Source of the DNA: Acinetobacter pittii ATCC 19004 = CIP 70.29
GTDB taxonomy: Bacteria; Pseudomonadota; Gammaproteobacteria; Pseudomonadales; Moraxellaceae
DNA: 64,000 bases
Assembly (NCBI RefSeq): GCF_000369045.1
Contig: NZ_KB849797.1
Coordinates: 588,132-652,131 of the forward strand
Reading direction: 5' to 3'
The notes under the pieces were generated by a model. It searched no databases. It was not told the DNA's origin and worked only from the letters and a program-made list of their open reading frames with translations. Positions 17,123-26,131 of the stretch are shown piece after piece; the first letter of the stretch is position 1; each line of letters begins with the position of its first letter. A program made the translations under genes and the position numbers.

Positions 17123-17182
17123 AAATAGGTTAAAATATTGATATATCATTTATTATAATAACCCAATATTCATCTTTATTAT

Positions 17183-18859
17183 TTATTCGCTTTTCCCTAA
17201 CAAAATTTTCAACAAACCACGTGTCGAGGCATCAAATGCTGATAAATCACTTTGCTTACGATTTAAAATTGGTAAAAGCTGATCAGCAATTTGCTTCCCT
17301 TTTTCAACTCCCCATTGATCGAATGGGTTAATGTTCCATATCACTGACTGAACAAATACTTTATGTTCATACAGAGCAATGAGCATACCTAAGCTATAAG
17401 GGTTAAGCTCTTGAAGTAACAATGTTGAGCTTGGCTGATTACCTTCATACTGTTTGTAAATTGGCAAAGTTTCTAACTCAGCAGTATTCAGCGCCTGATT
17501 ACCAAATGCAAGTAATCTCGACTGAGCCAAACAGTTGGATAAAGCTAAATGATGCTGCTCAACCAATGCTTCAGCACTATCAGCATAGGTAAAATGGTCT
17601 GCATTATATCGGTGGATTGGAGCAATAAAATCACAAGTTACCGAGAATGATCCTTGGTGTAATAACTGGTAAAATGCGTGCTGTGCATTTGGACCAACTT
17701 CACCCCAAACAATAGGACATGTATCTAATTCAACTTTTTGACCATCACGTTGTACTGATTTACCGTTAGACTCCATTTCAAGCTGCTGCAAATAAGCAGC
17801 AAAATATTTCAAACGGCCATCGTAAGGTAAAACTGCATGAGTTTGCATATTTAAGAAATTATTATTCCAGATCCCCAATAATGCCATTAGAACTGGTATA
17901 TTCCGCTCAAATGGTGCTTGTTGGAAATGTTCATCAACAGCGTGAGCACCAGCTAAAAGCTGTTTAAAACCATCTACACCGATCAATAAAGCAATTGGTA
18001 ACCCAATACAAGACCATAGTGAGTAACGCCCTCCTACCCAGTCCCACAGCAATAACTGGTTTTCAGGAGCAATTCCCCATTCGGTCATTTTATTAGCTTT
18101 GGTCGATACTCCAATAAAATGACTCTTCAATACACGAGTACATTCCCCTAATGCTTTTTCTAACCACTGACGAGCTGTATGTGCATTTGATAACGTGTCA
18201 ATCGTACCAAATGACTTAGAGGAAATAATAAATAATGTTGTTTCTGGGCGTAGTCTATGTAGCTTTTCAGAAAGCTGACTACCATCCATTGTTGAAACAA
18301 AATGTACATTTAAAGGCTTTTCTGTTTGCACTTTAAAGTCAGACAATGCATGAGTTACCATAAGTGGCCCCAAGTCGGACCCACCTACTCCAATATTTAC
18401 TACATCCTGAATAACTTCACCAGTTGCACCACGATATTGTCCAGCATGGATTTTTTCAACCAATGCATACATTCGTTCAAGCTGTAAATGAACTTGTTTG
18501 GTCAGTTCAGGAAACTGTGCATGTCCCTCTGGTAAACGTAATGCCCAATGCATCGCTGCACGTTGCTCTGTACAGTTTACTTTTTCTTGTGAAAATAAAC
18601 GTTCAATCCATGGTTTTAATTGCTTGGCATTAGCCAAAGTCACCAACTGATCTAAAACAGTTTGATTTACGCGATGTTTACTATAATCAAAAAGAAGTTG
18701 ATCAAAATGAACGGAATACTTCTGAAAACGTTCTGGCTCCGCAGCAAACAACTCATTTAAGTGAAGATGTTCATACTGTTTCCCTAATGACTTTAACTGT
18801 GACATAAGCATTGAGCTTGGCAGCTTTTCTTTTGGGAATTGCTCTATATTTTTACTCAT
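17183..18859 (-). CDS. gpi: Glucose-6-phosphate isomerase
   Basis: The 558-aa cytosolic enzyme interconverts glucose and fructose 6-phosphates. Motifs: NIGVGGSDLGP (about 156), ISSKSFGTIDTLSNA, WDWVGGRYSLWS, QQLEMESNGKSVQ with the catalytic Glu, and the C-terminal NINPFDQWGVEKGK signature. Its ATG overlaps the ugd stop by ATGA. It is the last gene of the long minus-strand capsule operon. Confidence 0.95.
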   Translation of the reverse strand: MSKNIEQFPKEKLPSSMLMSQLKSLGKQYEHLHLNELFAAEPERFQKYSVHFDQLLFDYSKHRVNQTVLDQLVTLANAKQLKPWIERLFSQEKVNCTEQRAAMHWALRLPEGHAQFPELTKQVHLQLERMYALVEKIHAGQYRGATGEVIQDVVNIGVGGSDLGPLMVTHALSDFKVQTEKPLNVHFVSTMDGSQLSEKLHRLRPETTLFIISSKSFGTIDTLSNAHTARQWLEKALGECTRVLKSHFIGVSTKANKMTEWGIAPENQLLLWDWVGGRYSLWSCIGLPIALLIGVDGFKQLLAGAHAVDEHFQQAPFERNIPVLMALLGIWNNNFLNMQTHAVLPYDGRLKYFAAYLQQLEMESNGKSVQRDGQKVELDTCPIVWGEVGPNAQHAFYQLLHQGSFSVTCDFIAPIHRYNADHFTYADSAEALVEQHHLALSNCLAQSRLLAFGNQALNTAELETLPIYKQYEGNQPSSTLLLQELNPYSLGMLIALYEHKVFVQSVIWNINPFDQWGVEKGKQIADQLLPILNRKQSDLSAFDASTRGLLKILLGKSE

Positions 18860-20118
18860 AAACGACCTACTCCTTCATATGCAAAACCTCGGGCCTTGAC
18901 ATATGCAGGGTCATAAATATTACGCCCATCCAAAATGAGTGGATGTTTCATGTTTTGTTGTAACCGTTTAAAATCTGGCCCCCAATATTGCTTCCATGCC
19001 GTCACCAAACAAAGCGCATGAGCGCCATTAACTGCATCATATTGATCAGCGCATAATATTAAATCATCACGTTTGCCATATTTTTTTTCAATTTCATTTA
19101 ACGCTAGTGGGTCATGTAAACGCACTCTTACCCCCTGCGCCCACAATGCCGTTAACAAGACATGAATTGGCGAATTATGTGTACTGGAGGTATTTTCCTT
19201 AAAGGCCGCCCCCCAAATTGCAACGGTTTTTCCATTTAAATCACAATGATAATAATTCCATAATTTACGGAATAAAATTTCTTTTTGTTGCTCATTAATT
19301 TCCCAAACCTGTTCTAACAATCGACTTTTTATCCCAGTTTTTGATACAGTACTCGATAAAGTCAGAATATCATGAGAAAAGTTTTCGCCACCAAACCCCG
19401 CACCAGCGGATAAATACGCTGCACCAATACGTGTATCTGCTGCAATACCATGTTTAACATTGGCAATATCAATACCCAATTTTTCCGCAACTACAGCCAA
19501 GTCATTCATATAACTGACGCGCGTTGCCAACATGCCCGAAATGCTCAGCTTGGTAAACTCCGCGTCTAGTATTGGCATAAAAAGATATTGATAACTAAAA
19601 CGGAAAAACGGTCGTAATAATTCGCGCATAATATCGCATGCATATTCAGTTTCTGCGCCAACGATTACATGTTTTACATTAAGGACACTATTGATAGCAT
19701 TGCCTTCCTGGATTACATCAGGAAAATACACCCACTCATCTTTTGGTAAATACTGTTTAAGTTTTTGGGTTCCTTGTAAGCCAAAAGTTGAACCATTAAT
19801 CATTAAACGAGGATGAATAATTGGACGCTGGCTAAGTTTTTCTACTGTATTTAAAGCAAGCTGCAATTGCGTTGGACTATAACAGAATAAATAAACTTCA
19901 GCGTCTAACGGAATTGCTGAAAAAGAACATTCTTCTAAAAAACCAGCTTGGCGTTGTTTATCTAAATAGGAATTTACTTCTTTATCTTGAAACGTCAAGA
20001 TACAAGCTTGTTCCTCACAGGCAGGGCTGGTACACCAAAATACCTGATTACCATACTCAGCCAACAATGCTGCCATTACTCCGGCATGTAAAGTTGCACC
20101 AAAAACCGCAATTTTCAT
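18856..20118 (-). CDS. ugd: Ugd homologue of the conserved capsule module, catalytic Cys missing
   Basis: The 420-aa protein has the fold order of UDP-glucose 6-dehydrogenase and the standard position between galU and gpi, where it is normally named ugd. The sequence departs from the family at key sites. The N-terminal Rossmann glycines read GATLHAG instead of GxGYVG. The catalytic loop reads GAGFGGENFSHD (239-250) where active enzymes have GFGGxCxPKD, so the nucleophilic Cys is Asn246. The helix AEFTKLSISGM keeps Lys190 but lacks the usual Asn. The frame is intact, so it is not a simple pseudogene. It may have another activity or a structural role; whether it can oxidise UDP-glucose is uncertain. 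An intact second dehydrogenase lies at 28990. Confidence 0.75.
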   Translation of the reverse strand: MKIAVFGATLHAGVMAALLAEYGNQVFWCTSPACEEQACILTFQDKEVNSYLDKQRQAGFLEECSFSAIPLDAEVYLFCYSPTQLQLALNTVEKLSQRPIIHPRLMINGSTFGLQGTQKLKQYLPKDEWVYFPDVIQEGNAINSVLNVKHVIVGAETEYACDIMRELLRPFFRFSYQYLFMPILDAEFTKLSISGMLATRVSYMNDLAVVAEKLGIDIANVKHGIAADTRIGAAYLSAGAGFGGENFSHDILTLSSTVSKTGIKSRLLEQVWEINEQQKEILFRKLWNYYHCDLNGKTVAIWGAAFKENTSSTHNSPIHVLLTALWAQGVRVRLHDPLALNEIEKKYGKRDDLILCADQYDAVNGAHALCLVTAWKQYWGPDFKRLQQNMKHPLILDGRNIYDPAYVKARGFAYEGVGRL

Positions 20119-20135
20119 TTTATACCTACAATCTC

Positions 20136-21011
20136 TTATTGTTCTAACTCAGCAATCATCGTTTTAAATGCTTGTCCTAATTGCGGGTGTTCAACCCCAT
20201 AGTGCAACACAGCCTTTAAATAGCCTAACTTACTACCACAGTCAAAAGTTTGACCTTGCATACAATAAGCTTCTACATGGTCTGTTTGCTGTAATAAAGC
20301 AATCGCATCAGTCAATTGAATTTCATTGCCAGCACCTTTAGGGGTTTGTTCTAAAAGTTGCATAATTTTTGCGGGTAAAATATAGCGTCCAACTACTGAT
20401 AAATTTGACGGTGCGGTGCCTATAGCAGGCTTTTCTACAATGCCTTGCATGACGATACTTTCACCAGCAGCAGGTGAATGTGACACATCGACGATACCAT
20501 ACTGATCAACCAAATGTTCTGGCACAGCTTCAACCATAATTTGGGCAGCATGTACTGTTTCGTAACGCTCTATCATACGAGCCAAATCATTTTTTTCAGA
20601 TTTATTTTTAACCAACACATCAGGTAAAAGTACAGCAAAATCATTATCACCTACTATACTCTTAGCACAGAGTACCGCATGCCCTAAGCCTAAAGGCTTT
20701 GGTTGACGTACACTCACAATACTGACATCTTTAGGTAAAATATCAGTAATTTCTTTAAGCAAATCATATTTTTGTTTTTGTTCTAATGTTGTTTCCAATT
20801 CAAAGTCATGGTCAAAATAATCTTCAATAGCAACCTTCGCAGAATGAGTCACAAAAATAATTTGCTTTATACCTGCTTCAACTGCCTCACGTACCACATA
20901 CTCAATGGCAGGGCGGTCAACAACTGTAACCATTTCTTTGGGAATCGATTTACTCGCTGGTAAAAAACGGGTACCTAAACCCGCAACTGGCAAAACTGCT
21001 TTTTTAATCAT
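20136..21011 (-). CDS. galU: UTP-glucose-1-phosphate uridylyltransferase
   Basis: The 291-aa enzyme makes UDP-glucose from UTP and glucose 1-phosphate for capsule sugars. The nucleotidyltransferase signature PVAGLGTRFLPASKSIPKEM is at residues 7-26, with KPLGLGHAVLCAK (about 105) and VEKP further on. It starts 25 bases after itrA ends, on the same strand, and is part of the conserved galU-ugd-gpi module. Confidence 0.95.
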   Translation of the reverse strand: MIKKAVLPVAGLGTRFLPASKSIPKEMVTVVDRPAIEYVVREAVEAGIKQIIFVTHSAKVAIEDYFDHDFELETTLEQKQKYDLLKEITDILPKDVSIVSVRQPKPLGLGHAVLCAKSIVGDNDFAVLLPDVLVKNKSEKNDLARMIERYETVHAAQIMVEAVPEHLVDQYGIVDVSHSPAAGESIVMQGIVEKPAIGTAPSNLSVVGRYILPAKIMQLLEQTPKGAGNEIQLTDAIALLQQTDHVEAYCMQGQTFDCGSKLGYLKAVLHYGVEHPQLGQAFKTMIAELEQ

Positions 21012-21040
21012 TGAACTGTTACCAACTATTATTTAAAAAC

Positions 21041-21643
21041 TTAATTATCTCGGGAACCAGTGAAACGACTTGCGCCCACTGCTTGATCCGGTGCGTTAAT
21101 TCCTTCTTTTTTCAGCATGACTTCTGCTGTTTTAAACATAATTTTAAAATCGAGCCAAAGATTTTGTGTATTCACATACTGCACATCTAGATCGAACTTT
21201 TCTTCCCAACTCAAATTATTACGTCCACTTACCTGTGCTAGACCAGTCATACCTGGTCGAACTTCATGACGACGCATCTGCTCTGGTGTGTAATATTCCA
21301 AAAAATCTGGCAACTGGGGACGTGGTCCTACAATGCTCATATCGCCTTTAAGCACATTAATCAGCTGAGGCATTTCATCGAGTGTAGTAGAACGTAACTT
21401 TTGCCCAAAAGGGGTAATCCGCTCTTCATCTGGTAAAATATTACCTTCTTGATCAACCGCATCCTTCATAGAGCGAAATTTAATCATTTTAAATAATTTA
21501 CCATCTTTGCCCGGACGTTCTTGTAAGAAAAAGACAGGGGAACCTAAGTTTTTCCTAACTTTATAAATTACAATCAAAAAAACAGGCATTAGAAGAATTA
21601 AGGCAGATAGGGCAATAATGATATCTACAAGCCTTTTTAACAT
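21041..21643 (-). CDS. itrA: Initiating sugar-phosphate transferase ItrA
   Basis: The 200-aa membrane protein transfers the first sugar phosphate to undecaprenyl phosphate at the inner face of the inner membrane. One N-terminal membrane helix (about 8-28) precedes the catalytic domain of the PglC/WbaP type with KFRSMKD, TTLDEMPQL, GDMSIVGPRPQLP and RPGMTGLAQVSGRN. The absence of gne1 from the conserved module favours a GlcNAc-type over a GalNAc-type first sugar, but the allele cannot be assigned by reading. Confidence 0.9.
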   Translation of the reverse strand: MLKRLVDIIIALSALILLMPVFLIVIYKVRKNLGSPVFFLQERPGKDGKLFKMIKFRSMKDAVDQEGNILPDEERITPFGQKLRSTTLDEMPQLINVLKGDMSIVGPRPQLPDFLEYYTPEQMRRHEVRPGMTGLAQVSGRNNLSWEEKFDLDVQYVNTQNLWLDFKIMFKTAEVMLKKEGINAPDQAVGASRFTGSRDN

Positions 21644-21679
21644 CTGAATATACCTACAAATTTCATTTTAAATGCTTCA

Positions 21680-22495
21680 TTATTTAGAAAATTGATTTAA
21701 ACATTTTGCGTTAAGCCTACTACGCCCCATATCATAAATCCATCCCCATTTATTGAAGTATTGTATCGCGCTTTTTAAGTGTGCTTTAAGTAATTGTTTG
21801 TTTTTATATGATGCTTGTTCGTGAACATGCACTACTTGTACTAATGGATAGTACACAGCACCAAATTGGTCTGCACAACGACGAGATAAATCCACATCTT
21901 CCATATACATAAAAAAACGTTCATCAAAACCATTAATTGCTAAAAGTTTCGCCGCATCAAATAACATAAAACAACCTGAAAGATAAGGCACAAAATATGG
22001 CTGATTAAGTGAATAATCTTTTAACAAATATTGTTGATCAAGCTTTTTGGCAAAAGATGGGGAAAAACGACGGGCAAACAGGTTCAAGGGAGTTGGTATT
22101 AACCGCGCACCATGTTGGTCTTCACCAGTATCATAGACAATTTTTGGTAAAAACAAACCTTCAGGTCGGCTTTGAGCAAAGTCTAGCAATTGGGCAAATT
22201 GCTCAGCATCAAAGTAAATATCAGGGTTACAAATGAGAAAATAATCGCTTTTTGGCGCATATTTACGAATGGCGACATTATGCCCATAACCAAAACCAAA
22301 GTTACCCTCTGATTTTTCATAAACAACTTTAGGATGTTGAAATGTTGCAGCCCAGTTACTTGAATGATTATCTACCAAAATAACTTTTTCAATGCTTGGA
22401 GTGGCAAATAAACTGTCGAGTGTTGCTTTTAACTCAGCATAGCTATGTTTATATAAAACGATCGAAGCAATGGTCTTAGGCATGTTATCTACCAT
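21680..22495 (-). CDS. Family 2 glycosyltransferase, capsule assembly
   Basis: The 271-aa protein has a GT-A fold: ASIVLYKHSYAEL at the start, VDNHSSNW (about 41), NFGFGYGHNVAIRKY, then CNPDIY as the DxD-type metal site (about 90) and FMYMEDVDLSRR (about 195). It resembles the WbbL rhamnosyltransferase group. The start overlaps the stop of the preceding transferase gene (TAATG) and has AAGGAAG upstream. Donor and linkage cannot be read from sequence; because the operon makes dTDP-rhamnose, a rhamnosyl transfer is plausible. Confidence 0.85.
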   Translation of the reverse strand: MVDNMPKTIASIVLYKHSYAELKATLDSLFATPSIEKVILVDNHSSNWAATFQHPKVVYEKSEGNFGFGYGHNVAIRKYAPKSDYFLICNPDIYFDAEQFAQLLDFAQSRPEGLFLPKIVYDTGEDQHGARLIPTPLNLFARRFSPSFAKKLDQQYLLKDYSLNQPYFVPYLSGCFMLFDAAKLLAINGFDERFFMYMEDVDLSRRCADQFGAVYYPLVQVVHVHEQASYKNKQLLKAHLKSAIQYFNKWGWIYDMGRSRLNAKCLNQFSK

Positions 22496-23394
22496 TACAT
22501 ACTTCCTTTACCCATTTTTTTTGTTACTGCATCTCTGAATGCCTGAAAGAATATCTTCACATTATTTAATCTTGGTGACACAAATAAACATAAAAAACCA
22601 AAGTACATAAAGGTTTTAGGTATTTGCACAATACGCCAATTTGCCTGTAAATTTGAATATAGAATCAAGAAAAATGCATTTCTAATAATAAAATACTTTC
22701 TAAAATCAGAATGAATATTAACGTGTTTATTTGAAAAAGGAACTTTTATTGAACGATCACCAATCGAATGTTTCATAACAACATGATTCGCCACAAAGCA
22801 GTGATACCCCATTTTCTTGGCACGCAACCCCCATTCCAAATCAACATAATCAATAAATAACTCTTCCATCATCAATCCAACTGTTTTAAAAGCATCAACA
22901 TGGATGAGTGTACCGGACGAGATAATGTAATCTGCTGAAGTATATAATTCCTCTTCTTTAGGAATTATTCTATTAACCTTCAAACCATTAAACTGAATTA
23001 CTGGGGCCATCGTATTAGTTTTAATATCGATATAAGAGGGGCCAACTGCTGCAATTTTTTTTCCTTCGCTCCGTAATATTTTATCGACACTAACTAAAGA
23101 GTTGACAAAGCCTTCTGTTACAGATGAATCCTGATCAAATATAATGACATATTCAGAATCAATTTCTATTGCTTTTTTAATACCTGCATTATGTGCAGTG
23201 GCAATACCTAAGTTATCTTTTAAATCAATATAGATAATATTTTCTTCAGAAAACTCATCGTTACCATATTGCTTTAAAGAGTATGGAGTATTATCAACTA
23301 AAATAATTTTGTCGATTTGCCCACTTAGCTGGCCTATAAAGTTATTAAGATGTGTCAGATCAGGATTAAATAAAACTATTATTGCACTATTCAT
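22495..23394 (-). CDS. Family 2 glycosyltransferase, probable rhamnosyltransferase
   Basis: The 299-aa protein begins MNSAIIVLFNPDLTHL and shows VDNTPYS, NLGIATAHNAGIKKA and IFDQDSSV (about 90-97), a pattern typical of the RfbN/RfbF-like rhamnosyltransferases, followed by DYVDLEWGLRAKKMGY (about 185). The operon encodes all four Rml enzymes, supporting a dTDP-L-rhamnose donor. It overlaps the 3-prime end of wzy by four bases. Confidence 0.83.
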   Translation of the reverse strand: MNSAIIVLFNPDLTHLNNFIGQLSGQIDKIILVDNTPYSLKQYGNDEFSEENIIYIDLKDNLGIATAHNAGIKKAIEIDSEYVIIFDQDSSVTEGFVNSLVSVDKILRSEGKKIAAVGPSYIDIKTNTMAPVIQFNGLKVNRIIPKEEELYTSADYIISSGTLIHVDAFKTVGLMMEELFIDYVDLEWGLRAKKMGYHCFVANHVVMKHSIGDRSIKVPFSNKHVNIHSDFRKYFIIRNAFFLILYSNLQANWRIVQIPKTFMYFGFLCLFVSPRLNNVKIFFQAFRDAVTKKMGKGSM

Positions 23395-24470
23395 ACTAAA
23401 TTTCTCTGTACAACCATTAAGCCACTATAAAGCATTAGAATAGATAAGACCAATAATGCCATAATATATAAAACTCTTTCATCCATTTTCAATTTCAAAA
23501 AAATTAATGGAGATAGCAAACACAACAAATCAAAATATGCAAATAACTCTGAAAACCGCCATCCTATAACAGCAACATTAGAAAAAAACAAAATTAAAAA
23601 TAGACCAATAGATGACAACGTTACCATTTTTCTATATAAATCATCTAAATAATCCCAAATCAAAAAATTAATCACCAATATTAAAATTTTAACAAGTACA
23701 AAGAAGGAAAAAATACTAATACTAGCCTCTTCGTATCCTCCTGAAGAACCGACATAAGCACCGTATCTAAAGTCACTAGATATTACCGCCCCTAAATTTT
23801 GTAATATTTTTTGACTAAATGGGTAAAGAGCTACTCCAGCTACTACTAACCCTATAGCTAAATACTTACTCTTCAAAAATGAAAAATAATAATTCACAAA
23901 AAAAATTAGAAAAATGAAAAAAACTGAAGAATGCACAGAAATAGCTATTGCACTTAATATCAAATACAGCAACAACCCTATATCCTTCTTAAGCAACTTC
24001 AAAGAAAAGTATGTTATAAAAACAATTGCTATAGATGCTCGAAATTGATTTAAATCATGGAGAATATAATATCTACTAAAACATAAAATCAAAAATAAAG
24101 GGATTAAATTCTTCTTTAGAATATCTACAGCAAGATTCAACTTAAGAAAAAGAGATAAAAATATAAAAATAAAGTAAATATAAAAATAATCATTCCCAAG
24201 CAATGATTGAATAAACTTTAAAAACAACTGAAAGCCTGGGTCTTTATCATTAAGCAGACTTACACCCGCACCATAATAAATATAATCAAACCATTGTATA
24301 TAATTATCATAATCCACACTCAATTCTTTGATATTTTCAGCACCATACCAAGATAAAATCAAAAAAAGTGGGAAATATATAAAATATACACTAAGTTTTC
24401 CTCGAAAACTTAAACTAAAAATAGAAAATAGAAAATTATATCCATAAACTAAAAAGGACATTAAAAGCAT
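23391..24470 (-). CDS. wzy: Capsule repeat-unit polymerase Wzy (EpsG-like)
   Basis: The 359-aa protein is almost wholly hydrophobic, with about ten membrane segments and a periplasmic-type loop near WYGAENIKELSVDYDNYIQWFDY (residues 40-62), the EpsG-family arrangement. It is the only gene of the locus with polymerase topology. A strong GGAGGG ribosome site inside the preceding gene sets the first ATG as start. Base composition is extremely AT-rich and many Phe, Ile and Leu codons are AT-rich. Polymerases vary by capsule type, so identity rests on topology and position. Confidence 0.85.
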   Translation of the reverse strand: MLLMSFLVYGYNFLFSIFSLSFRGKLSVYFIYFPLFLILSWYGAENIKELSVDYDNYIQWFDYIYYGAGVSLLNDKDPGFQLFLKFIQSLLGNDYFYIYFIFIFLSLFLKLNLAVDILKKNLIPLFLILCFSRYYILHDLNQFRASIAIVFITYFSLKLLKKDIGLLLYLILSAIAISVHSSVFFIFLIFFVNYYFSFLKSKYLAIGLVVAGVALYPFSQKILQNLGAVISSDFRYGAYVGSSGGYEEASISIFSFFVLVKILILVINFLIWDYLDDLYRKMVTLSSIGLFLILFFSNVAVIGWRFSELFAYFDLLCLLSPLIFLKLKMDERVLYIMALLVLSILMLYSGLMVVQRNLV

Positions 24471-24472
24471 TA

Positions 24473-25576
24473 CTATCCCTCTTCCTTAAAAGAAATATAG
24501 ATATTTTTCAAAATGACATCAATTTGATTCTTCCATAAGAAAATATCTGAAAATCTAACAACATCTTCTCTGGAAAATTCCATACTTTTAAACCATGAAA
24601 CAATATCACTAATAACAATAGGCTCCTCATTTGGAGTAGCTTTGTAAATATAGGAAAGATTTTCTAATCCATCATCAATTTCTGAATAAACAATAGGTAG
24701 GCCTTTTGCTATATATTCTCTATTTTTTAGTGAATTTAGATAGTAGATATTACTTCTATGACGCCCTAGACTTCCCACTCCAATATGGCTCATTGCATAT
24801 ATGTCTTTAAGTGCATTACCATTTTTATGACCATGAAAAGTTACTTTATCTTTTAAATGATATTCATCAACCATTTTTTTTAGTGAAACTGTTATATCAT
24901 TTTCACCACCAACCACATGAAAATGCACATTATTTTCAGGATAGTCTTTTAATGCCAAAATAAACCGATCTATTCCATGCCAAAAGCTGATAGAAGATAC
25001 ACTAATAAAATGAATTATATCTCTACTTGGTTCTTCAAAATATATTTGCTCTGAAGCATCAATACCATTGGATATTTTTATACAATCAATACCATATATT
25101 TTCTTATCACTTGAAAAGGTTATAACTTTATCAATATATTTATATAGTTTTCTAATGACTAAAAAATACTCTATCCAAAATCCAATTTTTGCTTTGGTCG
25201 TTTGTAATTCACCATAATATGGATAAGTTGGCAACTCTAATAAAATAGATTTGAATTTTTGTCGAATATTTTTTAAAAAGGATAAAAATTTCGGAGTAAA
25301 ATAGAACTTCCGTATATAGAGGATCTCATAACTCTCTTGTTCAAGAATATATTTCTCAACTTTTTTTAATATTTCATCAGTTTTCTTAAAAACACCAGAT
25401 TCTTGAATTGAAAACTGGTGCTCTCCAATTTTATAAAAGTCTCCTGAACAACCCGCTAGTTCTGTTGCATACCCACAGTCTTGAAAGGCTTTAGTTTGTG
25501 CATGTATCTTTTTAGCCAATCCATCACTTGAATTAGCTAAATCTACCGCATTGGTTAAAAAGAAGACCTTCTTCAT
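24473..25576 (-). CDS. Family 4 glycosyltransferase, capsule assembly
   Basis: The 367-aa cytosolic protein has a GT-B layout: an N-terminal half with SSDGLAKKIHAQTKAFQDCG, then ISNGIDAS (about 175), the phosphate-binding FHGHKNGNALKDIYAMSHIGVGSL (about 255-278) and the sugar-nucleotide site NSLKNREYIAKGLPIVYSE (about 290), matching the GT4 pattern. It sits between rmlC and wzy. The donor sugar is unknown. Confidence 0.85.
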   Translation of the reverse strand: MKKVFFLTNAVDLANSSDGLAKKIHAQTKAFQDCGYATELAGCSGDFYKIGEHQFSIQESGVFKKTDEILKKVEKYILEQESYEILYIRKFYFTPKFLSFLKNIRQKFKSILLELPTYPYYGELQTTKAKIGFWIEYFLVIRKLYKYIDKVITFSSDKKIYGIDCIKISNGIDASEQIYFEEPSRDIIHFISVSSISFWHGIDRFILALKDYPENNVHFHVVGGENDITVSLKKMVDEYHLKDKVTFHGHKNGNALKDIYAMSHIGVGSLGRHRSNIYYLNSLKNREYIAKGLPIVYSEIDDGLENLSYIYKATPNEEPIVISDIVSWFKSMEFSREDVVRFSDIFLWKNQIDVILKNIYISFKEEG

Positions 25577-25579
25577 TGT

Positions 25580-26131
25580 TTATTTCTTAAATTCCTTTGC
25601 AACCTGATCTTTATCACTCACCAACACTTCATCAACTTCCGTTAAAGGCCATTCAATTGCAAGTGTCGGGTCATTCCAAATAATGGCCCCTTCACTTTCT
25701 TTGTTGTAGTAGTTTGTGGTTTTATACAAGAACTGTGTATTATCTTCTAAAGAGATAAAACCATGGGCAAATCCTTCAGGAATCCAAAACATAGTTTTGT
25801 TCTCTGCACTGAGTTCTACCCCAACCCATTCACCATAGGTTTTTGAGTCTGGGCGAATATCTACAGCCACATCCCAAACGCGACCCTGTACAACACGTAC
25901 CAGTTTTCCTTGTGCATAAGGTGCGTTTTGATAGTGTAAACCACGCAACACACCTTTTTGTGACAATGAATGGTTATCTTGCACAAAAGTTGGAACCGGT
26001 AAATTTAAATCTTCAAGCGCTTGAGCAAAGCGTTGTTGATTAAAACTTTCCATAAACCAACCACGGTCATCACCAAAAACACTTGGATGAAGAATCAAAA
26101 GCCCTTCAATTTTAGTCGTTTCAACCTTCAT
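25580..26131 (-). CDS. rmlC: dTDP-4-dehydrorhamnose 3,5-epimerase
   Basis: The 183-aa cupin enzyme carries out the third step of dTDP-L-rhamnose synthesis. Visible are DDRGWFMESFN, QDNHSLSQKGVLRGLHYQ (catalytic His and Arg, about 50-67), KLVRVVQGRVWDVAVDIR and PEGFAHGF. The gene overlaps rmlA by 11 bases, so the two are translationally coupled. Confidence 0.95.
   Translation of the reverse strand: MKVETTKIEGLLILHPSVFGDDRGWFMESFNQQRFAQALEDLNLPVPTFVQDNHSLSQKGVLRGLHYQNAPYAQGKLVRVVQGRVWDVAVDIRPDSKTYGEWVGVELSAENKTMFWIPEGFAHGFISLEDNTQFLYKTTNYYNKESEGAIIWNDPTLAIEWPLTEVDEVLVSDKDQVAKEFKK

Noticed and set aside
18856..20118. ugd as a pseudogene
   Set aside because: The frame is intact over 420 codons, overlaps gpi by ATGA, and the substitutions are at active-site positions without frameshifts, so decay is not shown.
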